From Bufo bufo (taxonomy: Eukaryota; Chordata; Amphibia; Anura; Bufonidae), in NCBI RefSeq assembly GCF_905171765.1, contig NC_053392.1, positions 33,472,192-33,536,191 on the forward strand: 64,000 nt of DNA, given 5' to 3'. Made by a program: the position numbers and the translations under genes. The notes under the pieces are model-generated. The model did not search any database. It had not been told where the DNA came from and saw nothing but the letters and a program-made list of their open reading frames with translations. Positions 56,881-64,000 of this stretch are shown one piece after another. Every line of letters starts with the position of its first letter. Position 1 is the stretch's first letter.

Positions 56881-57957
56881 ACATAGTAACATAGTACATA
56901 AGGCTGAAAAAAGACATTTGTCCATCCAGTTCGGCCTGTCATCCTGCAAGTTGATCCAGAGGAAGGCAAAAAAAAAACAGTGAGGTAGAAGCCAATTTTC
57001 CCCACTTTAGGGGAATAAAAAATTCCTTCCCGACTCCAATCAGGCAATCAGAATAACTCCCTGGATCAGCGACCCCTCTCTAGTAGCTATAACCTGTAAT
57101 ATTATTACGCTCCAGAAATACATCCAGGCCCCTCTTGAATTCCTTTATTGTACTCACCATCACCACCTCCTCAGGCAGAGAGCTCCATAGTCTCACTGCT
57201 CTTACCGTAAAGAATCCTCTTCTATGTTTCTGTACAAACCTTCTTTCCTCCAGACGCAGAGGATGTCCCCTCGTCACAGTCACAGTCCTGGGGATAAATA
57301 GATGGTGGGAGAGATCTCTGTACTGACCCCTGATATATTTATACATAGTAATTAGATCTCCCCTCAGTCGTCTTTTTTCTAACGTGAATAACCCTAATTT
57401 TGATAATCTTTCAGGGTACTGTAGTTGCCCCATTCCAGTTATTAGTTTAGTTGCCCTCCTCTGGACCCTCTCCAGCTCTGCTATGTCTGCTATGTCTGCC
57501 TTGTACACAGTACTCCATGTGTGGTCTGACTAGTGATGTCTAAAGTGGTAGGACTATGTTCTTATCACGGGCATCTATGCCCCTTTTGATGCAACCCATT
57601 ATCTTATTGGCCTTGGCAGCAGCTGCCTGACACTGGTTTTATGCTGTTTATTAAAATTCCTAGGTCCTTTTCCATGTCAGCGTTACCGAGTGTTTTACCA
57701 TTTAGTATGTACGGGTGACTTGCATTATTCCTTCCCATGTGCATAACCTTACATTTGTCAGTGTTAAACCTCATCTGTCACTTATCTGCCCAAGCCTCCA
57801 ATCTATCCAGATCCCTCTGTAGTAGTATACTGTCCTCTTTAGTGTCATCTGCGAAAATTGATATTTTACTATGCAAGCCTTCTACAAGATCAATAATAAA
57901 TATATTGAAGAGAATAGGGCCCAATACTGACCCCTGAGGTACTCCGCTAGTGACAGT
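56881..57957 (-). mobile_element. CR1-type LINE, 5'-truncated, inserted in the Penelope-like element
   Basis: On the minus strand the 3' end lies at 56881 (ACATAGTAACATAGTACATA on the + strand), with the RT region upstream. The Penelope-like frame breaks after CCATCT and resumes at GACCCTACGG. No target duplication seen, common for this clade. Confidence 0.87.
57080..57955 (-). pseudogene. CR1-type reverse transcriptase, C-terminal part
   Basis: The catalytic stretch reads [19 protein letters not shown] and [14 protein letters not shown] (FADD box), followed in a different frame by LERVQRRATKLITGMGQLQY, LEKRRLRGDLITMYKYIRGQ and WSSLPEEVVMVSTIKEFKRG. It lacks the endonuclease and N-terminal RT. 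At least one frameshift between 57510 and 57780. Confidence 0.88.
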
Positions 57958-60159
57958 GACCCTACGGATGTTTTTTCTAAACAACTTGTGTCCATTCTTG
58001 ATGGAGGTCTAAAAAAAGTTGTCATCAATGAGGTGGAATACCGGAACCTGTGGGCGAGTTCACCCCAGATAGCCAAATTTTATGGATTACCAAAGATCCA
58101 TAAGGGGTTATCTCCCTTGAAGGGTCGCCCTATTTTATCTGGGGTGGACTCGATTACCCAGAATAGTGGAATTTATATAGATAAGATTTTAAAGGGTTTT
58201 GTGTCAGCCCTCCCCTCATTTACAAGGGACACTATGGACTTTTTAAGGAAAATTGAAACTATCAATCTAGAACCATCATGCTCCGTTGCGAGCATTGATG
58301 TAGAATCAATATATAGTTTAATTCCTCATTCGAAAGGGTTAATGGCGGTAGCAGAGTTTTTAAAGACAAGGGTAGTCTGTTATCATGTCCATAATGAATT
58401 TGTGTTGACTCTCCTGGAATTTGTTCTGACACACAATTATTTTTTATTTGATTTGTTCTTCTTCCACCAGCTCAGGAGGACCACTATGGGGAACCCGTGT
58501 GCCCCCACTTATGCTAATCTCCTCCTGGGCTGGTGGGAGAATAATGTGGTCTTTCTTGATATTCAATCATGGTTGTGTGACAAAATTGTCTTCTGGACAC
58601 GTTACATAGACGATGTATTTGTTATCTGGAATGGTAACCTGGATGAATTTAAATCATTTGTCAGGATGTTGAATACGAATGAGATTGGTCTGGCATTTAC
58701 TTTTGAGTTTCATCCAGATACATTAACGTTTCTAGATGTCAGAGTTACCAAGGAGAAGGACAGATTAGTCACAACCACCTTCAGGAAGACCACCGCCACG
58801 AATAATTTACTTCATTGGGAAAGTTACTACCCCACAAACCTAAAAAAAGGGATACCTCGTGGTCAGTATTTGCGAATGAAGAGAAACTTTTCAGACCCAG
58901 AGAGTTTTTACTGCGAATCAAGAAAGCTTTGTGACCCCTTTAGGGCGAAAGGGTATCCCCAGCAGGTCCTTAGCAATGCCTTCCTGAATGCCGAGTCACG
59001 GGAATGGAATACTCTTTTGGTCCCTAAGGAACTAGATCCCGAGGGGGGAGGGGGGAGGTCATCAGGATTGTCTCCACTTTCGATGTTGAGAATTGGAGGG
59101 TGAGGGAGATACTTGAGAAATATTGGCCAATCCTCCGGATGGATTCAGACGTGGCTGATGTTTTATTACCCCGCCCGAGTATCACCTTCAGACGTGGTAG
59201 ATGTTTACGAGACCGATTGGTCCACAGCCACTTCTCACGTCCGGGTTCCAACTGGGACATGGCTAGACAGGAAACCATTGGGTACTTTCCGGTGTGGGAC
59301 ATGCTCGGCCTGTCGTTATGTTAGGAATTCAAAAGTGAATGTATGTTCAGCCAGAAATAGAAGTTATACCGTAAGGGATTTTATCAATTGCAGGAGCAAA
59401 GCGGTAGTGTACCTCTGCCAGTGCTCCTGTCCCTTGGATTATGAGAGAATTTTGCAGTCGTATCCTTGAGCATGTAAATGACATCAAGAAGAAGAACAAC
59501 ACTCCCGTGGCAAATCACACGTGGGAATGTCATAATGGAGACCTTAGGTCGCTATCTTTCTCGGCATTGGAACCGATAAGACCTTCCCCCAGGAAAGGTG
59601 ACTGGGACCGTAGAATCCTCCAAAAAGAAATGCGTTCCACGATCGCTGTACATGGAACACGCGGCCATCTTGGTTTGCCCCCACGTGACTACGCGTTCCG
59701 CGGTGGATATAGGTGGAACGCACCGCTCAGAGAGAGGTGTGGAGGACAGTTGGGGTGGGGAGACGCGCTTCCAGGTGAGGCCTGGGACGCATAGTGTCTT
59801 TGGATAATTGGTTAGGGAGAATAGGGGAGGTCAGTATTCGACTGCCACCCAATGAGAGTGGCAATTTGCGATCATGTGACAAAGGGGTCTGTGTGGAGCT
59901 GACGAATCAGGTTTAAGCCCGCCCGGGATCCCATCATTTAAATGAGAGTCCATTCCCTTGGCAAAATGGAGCTGTTATTTTTCCCCCTGGAGCCCCCCAG
60001 CCGTGTATCCTGCATCTGTGAGAGGACTGGACCAACGTGCTATCCTTCTGTATCGGCTAAGTTGCTTTGCATCATCAAAAAGTAGTGGACTGATATCAAG
60101 TGTCCACACACTATGAATAAGTACTCCAACTTACAGGCTTAAAGGGGTATTCCCATCTT

Positions 60160-60200
60160 AGACAATAGGGGCATATCGCTAGGATATGCCCCCATTGTCT
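60160..60200. repeat. Short hairpin in a dispersed repeat
   Basis: GACAATAGGGGCATATC and GATATGCCCCCATTGTC around a 5-nt loop GCTAG. Sits in a repeat beginning AAAGGGGTATTCCCATC at 60141. Confidence 0.7.
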
Positions 60201-60290
60201 GATAGGTGCGGGTCACCTACAAGGAGAACGGAGCCGGGTTATCAGGGTCCTGTTTGGACCAAGTATTTTGATCTTATACATGTAGAATAA

Positions 60291-61192
60291 GGGCTCTTTC
60301 ACACTACCGTTTTTTTTTTCCCCGTTTTGCGGGCCGTTTTTTGCGTTCCGTATACGGTCCGTATACGGAACCATTCATTTTAATGGGTCCGCAAAAAAAA
60401 CGGAATGTACTCCGTATGCATTCCGCTTCCGTGTTTCCGTATCTCCGTTCCGTGCAAAGATAGAACATGTCCTATATTTGGCCGCAAATCACGTTCCGCG
60501 GCTCCATTAAAGGCCTCATGCACACAACAGTATTTTTTAGCGGTCCGAAAATAGGTGTTCCGTTGTTCTGTGATCCGTTTCCGTTTTTTGTTTCCGTGTT
60601 TCTGCCTTTATTTTTGGAGGACCACCAGACATAAAGGAATGTAAAAAAAAGTCTAAGACAGGTTTGCCATGCAAATGATAGGAAAAAAACGCACGTGGAC
60701 GCGCATGACAATCTTGTGTGCCTCTGCATTTTTTAGCGGTCCCATTGACTTCAATGGGTCCGCAAACCGTTTTCCGTTTTTGACGGACTGGAACCACGGA
60801 TCACGGACACGGATGGCAAACAGTGCATTAGCGGGGTTTTCAACGGATCCATTGAAAATCAATGAGTCTGCAGAAAATCACGAAAAACGTCGCAACGGAC
60901 ACGGAATAAAACAACGGTCATGTGCATGAGGCCAAAGTCAATGGGTTCGCAAAAAAAACGGAATGAATACGGAAATGCATCTGTATGTCTTCCGTATCCG
61001 TTCCGTTTTTTGCGGAACCATCTATTGAAAATGTTATGCCCAGCCCAATTTGTTCTCTGTAATTACTGTATACTGTATATGCCATACGGAAAAACGGAAC
61101 GGAACCGAAACGGAAACAAAAAACGGAACAACGGATCCGTGAAAAACGGACCGTAAAGCACTGAAATAGCCATACGGTAGTGTGAAAGAGGC
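60291..61192. mobile_element. Harbinger-like MITE (outer), about 900 bp
   Basis: The ends are GGGCTCTTTCACACTACCG and CGGTAGTGTGAAAGAGGC, flanked by TAA and TTA. The interior is made of inverted CCGTATACGG, TCCGTTCCG and GCGGAACC words. A second MITE is nested in it. Confidence 0.75.
60512..60933. mobile_element. MITE nested inside the previous one, 422 bp
   Basis: The ends are GGCCTCATGCACACAACAG and TCATGTGCATGAGGCC, flanked by AAA on both sides. Related in plan and end sequence (ATGCACAC) to the MITE at 40194-40454. Confidence 0.82.
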
Positions 61193-61400
61193 TTAGAGGT
61201 TAAGTTTTAGAAGTTGCCCTCATTGACATATATATATATATACAGTGCGTTACATAACCACCAAAGTCATATAACGGGGGGCACCCTGGGCACAGCTGTG
61301 TGTAAGCCACGCCCACTGCCCCCTCCAAGATCTCCCCCCCCCCCCCCCCCATGTAATATAATAAGGACCTAAGAGATCTTTTGTCTCTTCTTTATTTCAG
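61193..61400. repeat. Microsatellites in intron: (TA)n and poly-C
   Basis: A short TATATATATATA run at 61228-61242 and a run of about 20 C at 61328-61350 precede the acceptor of gene 2 exon 2. No gene. Confidence 0.8.
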
Positions 61401-61449
61401 GTGGAAATCACAGAGAAGATCCCGGGAAGAAGAGTGAGGAAATCTCCAG
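61401..61449 (+). CDS. Gene 2 exon 2: basic linker, 49 nt
   Basis: Bounded by TCTTTATTTCAG and GTAACG. Phase 0 in, phase 1 out. Encodes VEITEKIPGRRVRKSP. Joins the signal peptide exon (HSA|VEI) and the next exon in frame. The GRRVRK stretch resembles a basic processing site. Small size leaves some doubt, but splice signals and phase are good. Confidence 0.65.
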
Positions 61450-61749
61450 GTAACGCGCTCACCCGTGTTTCTTAAAGGGACAGCCACTGCTGATCACGGG
61501 TGGTGGTCACCTTTATGGAAGATTGATCTCACCTGAGCATCGACACAAGGGATGTCATTCATATAGTAAAGGAAGGGGGGGGTGCCACCATTAAAGGTTA
61601 TTTTAATCGGCATGAAAAACAAGTTACTTTTGTAGCCATCTGTTACAAAAATGCTTCAGCTGTGAGATATTCTCTTTACTTCATTATAATGGCGCCACCT
61701 GGTGTTTAATCTGCTGAGGTGGTCGCACATGCTGAGTTCCATCCTATAA

Positions 61750-62180
61750 CTGACTTTTCTGTTAGAAGCTGAGAGAGCTGCAGCAGAAAGGGCACTGCCC
61801 CTGAGAAAGGGCATACCTCTTGAGCTGTGATAGGAAGAAAGCTGCAGTAAAAAGGACATGAGCTGTGATAGAAAGAGATCTGCAGCATACATATGTCCCC
61901 TGAGAAAGGACACACCCTCGAGCTGTAATAGGGAGATAGCTGCAGCAGAAAGCATAATCCCCCTGAGATGTGATAGAGATTTGCAGCAGAAAGGACGTGT
62001 CCCCTAACATGTGATAAGCAGAGAGTTGCAGCAGAAAGGACACATTCCTGAGCTGTGATCGGGAGAGAGATGCAGTAGGACATACCCCCTGATTTGTTAT
62101 AGGGAGATAGCTGCAGTAGAAAGGACATGCCTTCTAAGTTGTGATAGGGAGAAAGCTGTTGCAGAAAGGGTACGCCCTCT
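61750..62180. repeat. Degenerate tandem repeat, about 55-bp units
   Basis: Eight or so diverged units with GAGCTGTGATAGGGAGA, GCTGCAGCAGAAAGG and ACA-CCCCTGA words. The same vocabulary occurs at 46250-46310. Frames on the minus strand are low complexity. Confidence 0.8.
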
Positions 62181-62323
62181 GATCTGCCAGCATGAAAAGC
62201 AGAACAATTGGAGCAATGAATGTGGAGATCTCTGGATCCATGTGAGGTACAGAGCTGGTTCTAGATTGCCATGTCCAATATCATGCCTGATTTTGATGGT
62301 CATGTGACTTGTGTTCCTCATAG

Positions 62324-62470
62324 ATGGATCGGCTGGAACGGCCTACATACAAGTCATACCACTGAATAAAGAAGCCGGTGACCTGCATCTCGTGAAGAGC
62401 GCTCTGACAAACCAGACTTTCCCATACAGAGATTCGACGACTGAAATCACCAGTATGGCGGCCACCACAG
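62324..62470 (+). CDS. Gene 2 exon 3: N-terminal segment, 147 nt
   Basis: Acceptor TTCCTCATAG, donor GTCAGA, phase 1 to 1, 49 codons. Begins DGSAGTAYIQVIPLNKEAGD and ends TSMAATT, with a sequon (NQT). In human ADGRF1 the comparable stretch before the Cys-rich module ends in AKATTDC; here the join is MAATT|EC, a supporting likeness. Confidence 0.78.
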
Positions 62471-62508
62471 GTCAGAGTCTTACTGGTTCTCTGACCTCCA
62501 TGACCAGT

Positions 62509-62697
62509 ATATTGAAGAAAACCACAGCACTCCTAATTCTAAAAAGATTCTACATTTTATTTACCAAAATGTGCAACGTTTCAACCCTACAAGGTCTTTT
62601 TAAAAAAAAAACTTTGTAGGGTCGAAACGTTGCACATTTTGGTGAAAAAAATGTAGAATATTTGAAGAATTAGGAGTGCTGCGGTTTTCTTCAATAT
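62509..62697. repeat. Foldback element with Penelope-like GTCGAAACGTTGCAC word
   Basis: Arms 62509-62594 and 62613-62697 are inverted copies, with ATATTGAAGAAAACC ends and an A-rich loop. CGAAACGTTGCAC-type sequence is typical of Penelope termini, so this may be an interior-less copy. It starts 38 bp after exon 3's donor. Confidence 0.75.
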
Positions 62698-63110
62698 CCT
62701 TGAACAACGGGGGAACTACGAATTGGTTCCCATCACCCCTGGCACCACCACCACATTGGACATTTTTTCCGTAAGTGCTGCTACAAATCTTCTAGTATTT
62801 TTATCTCCATGACCAGTAGTCATAGGGTCCCCATCAGAGCGGGTGCAGAGCAGAAGATGCTCCAGGTGCCCGCATATTCCACCAAATGATCACCAGATCT
62901 GGAGAAGAGGTTTCCTAAGATATCCACCAGATCTTCATCGTGGCGCCTTGGTTTTTGAGAATGTGTCCTGATTTGGGAGAAGCACCAAAGGTGGGGGTGG
63001 GTGTATGGGGGTTGATGGCTTCTATGGATCCCTTAGTCTTGCTCTGGTTTTCCATATGTGGTGACAACATGAAGTGGCCAAGGTTTTATTTGTTACTTTG
63101 CGTCCATCAG

Positions 63111-63284
63111 AATGCACGAAGAAAGAGCGGAGCATGCAGTGCGAGTGCGAGCCCGGATTCCGCTTTGACATGGAGCAGTGCAGATCCCACCCAACCTGTT
63201 ACATCCCGATGGAGGTGAACTCCTACTGCTTCTGCCCCAACCTGCAGGCGAGCAGCACCGTGTACTGCGAAGAGCCCCCGGCAC
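63111..63284 (+). CDS. Gene 2 exon 4: Cys-rich EGF-like module
   Basis: Acceptor GCGTCCATCAG, donor GTAGGT, phase 1 to 1, 58 codons. Cysteines come in the order ECT, MQCECEPGFRFD, EQCRSHPTCYIP, YCFCPN and VYCEEPPA. Human ADGRF1 has the same spacing in its N-terminal module (DCNS, QCTCED, QNCYL, CECHL, NFCER). This is the strongest evidence that gene 2 is an ADGRF receptor. The gene continues beyond the window. Confidence 0.85.
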
Positions 63285-63343
63285 GTAGGTGACACAGCCA
63301 ATCTTTATGTATCTTAGTCATGTCAACCATGTATGATCCTTAA

Positions 63344-63693
63344 AGGGGTTCTCCTGAAATTATTTAAAATGGCCACCAGCAACCTGTCCTAAAATATGAT
63401 CAGAACTGGTTTCCTCCACTGCCTGGGAGGGGAGGGAGCGGGGCCTCACTACACATTACGCTCTGGCACTTGTATATACTACATATTGGTGGGTTTTCCT
63501 GTCAGGCTGCTCAGCCATGATGACATATCATAGGCAGGATCGTACCATTACCATCTGTTGTAGGACAGTGTAGTGCATAATAAGGCCCCGCCATCTCATC
63601 CCCCTAGGCAGCTCTGCAAGTGGAAGCAACCAGTCCTCCACACTCTAAGCCAGGTCGCTGGCGGCCATTTTGAATCATTCCCGGAGAACCCTT
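63344..63693. mobile_element. TTAA-flanked MITE, 350 bp
   Basis: The ends are AGGGGTTCTCCTGAAATTAT and the inverted TCATTCCCGGAGAACCCTT, with AAAATGGCC inside both, flanked by TTAA at 63340-63343 and 63694-63697. No gene. Confidence 0.75.
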
Positions 63694-63697
63694 TTAA

Positions 63698-64000
63698 GAT
63701 GGCCAGCCGCATAAGGGCTTGTTATTTTGAAGGACAAGTTGCATTTTTGTATTGGCTCTGTTTATTTTACCATAGCTTGTATTGGAAAAGGGTGAAAAAG
63801 AAAAAACAAAACATAATGGCACCAAGGTTTATTGGGCTTTGTTTTTGCAACATTCACTGTCTGCTAAAAATGACATGACGCTCTTATTTTGCAGGTCAGG
63901 ACGTTTACGGTGATACCAAGTTTATACAGTTTTTATTTTGTTTTCCTACTTTAAAAAAAATATAAAAACCTTTAAAAAAATACAAATTTTCTTTGCATCG
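63698..64000. repeat. Dispersed repeat, same family as about 40030-40560
   Basis: Words TAAGGGCTTGTTATTTTG, ACGGTGATACCAAGTTTATA and CTACTTTAAAAAAAA match the style and order of 40030-40190 and 40460-40560. Cut by the right edge. No exon recognised. Confidence 0.6.

Larger units (their letters stand above)
55700..59794 (+). pseudogene. Penelope-like RT and GIY-YIG protein, interrupted
   Basis: The N-terminal part (55760-56880) is in pieces: SYLEHKIIPKGLRISISPAT, EEEKNFLEKSSVRLKELIDL, later a SDHNCYCILPS end. After the CR1 it resumes with [17 protein letters not shown] and runs clean to 59103: IAKFYGLPKIHKGLSPLKGR, SVASIDVESIYSLIPHSKG, RTTMGNPCAPTYANLLLGWW, TRYIDDVFVIWNGN (catalytic YIDD) and LTFLDVRV. 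Next, in another frame, come the Cys-rich FRCGTCSACRYV and AVVYLCQCSCPLDY, then a shift and RILEHVNDIKKKN and GDWDRRILQKEM of the endonuclease. The RT domain itself has no stop. Confidence 0.87.
55375..60130 (+). mobile_element. Second Penelope-like element, split by CR1
   Basis: Coding pieces at 55700-56880 and 57958-59794 belong to one Penelope-like protein with a CR1 LINE in between. Outer ends are not sharply defined: the left is set after the inverted motif pair and the right before the hairpin at 60160. The frame is broken in the N-terminal part and in the endonuclease. It is from a different lineage than the copy at 27084 (the RT parts share only core motifs). Confidence 0.7.
51040..63284 (+). 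other. Gene 2 locus: second ADGRF-like adhesion GPCR (5' part)
   Basis: Exons 51040-51099, 61401-61449, 62324-62470 and 63111-63284 join in frame (phases 0, 1, 1, 1) to give a signal peptide, a short basic linker, a 49-residue segment and a Cys-rich module. The order resembles the N-terminus of human ADGRF1. The gene runs off the right edge, so GAIN and 7TM parts are not seen. Intron 1 (10.3 kb) is mostly a 72-bp satellite and transposons. An extra exon inside it cannot be excluded. Confidence 0.75.

Overview
The window looks like nuclear DNA of a frog-like (anuran) vertebrate. The evidence is spliced genes with canonical GT/AG boundaries, introns of 10-17 kb packed with Tc1/mariner, hAT, TTAA-target, Harbinger-like, L1, CR1 and Penelope-like elements, and long minisatellites. 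Several dispersed repeats have the look of those common in frog genomes. The species cannot be named from the sequence alone. No bacterial-style genes, CRISPR arrays, rRNA or tRNA genes were seen.

Two host genes are supported, both on the + strand and both of the adhesion GPCR subfamily F type (ADGRF, GPR110/113/116-like). Gene 1 enters from the left edge. It has two 39-nt Thr/Ser/Pro-rich stalk exons (1426-1464, 1549-1587), a linker exon (1829-1893), a GAIN-domain exon (13025-13198), one large exon with the rest of the GAIN domain, the GPS and TM1 to most of TM7 (14062-15438), a 42-nt exon finishing TM7 (32269-32310), and two tail exons (42958-43011, 43427-43450 with the stop). All phases agree. 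Gene 2 starts at 51040 with a signal-peptide exon and continues with exons at 61401-61449, 62324-62470 and 63111-63284 (Cys-rich, EGF-like), then leaves the right edge. The pair looks like part of a tandem ADGRF cluster.

Layout: 1-1137, 24-bp minisatellite. 1138-2058, gene 1 stalk exons. 2061-3653, Tc1 element. 3691-7948, 48-bp minisatellite with an 842-bp higher-order duplication. 7949-12992, hAT-ended tract holding a second Tc1. 13025-15438, receptor core. 16347-32029, a hAT element broken by a 250-bp MITE (8-bp target duplication), an internally deleted L1 (13-bp target duplication), a possible solo LTR, a Penelope-like element with inverted termini, and expansions of its own 3' minisatellite. 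32494-39876, a Tc1 split by a 5.9-kb hAT-type element (8-bp target duplication), which holds a 3.66-kb TTAA element, which in turn holds a 689-bp foldback. 39903-46510, more TTAA/TIR elements and a degenerate TAGAY pentamer array. 47757-50850, 26-bp satellite. 51040, gene 2 exon 1. 51128-55020, 72-bp satellite. 55020-60130, a Penelope-like element split by a CR1. 60291-61192, nested Harbinger-like MITEs. 61401 to the end, gene 2 exons among small foldback elements.

No novel enzyme system was found. The most notable signals are the ADGRF pair with its paired 39-nt stalk exons, an array of about 85 CTCF-like motifs inside a receptor intron, a four-level transposon nest that can be ordered by its target duplications, hammerhead-like motifs in inverted Penelope termini, and a first coding exon squeezed between two kilobase-scale satellites.
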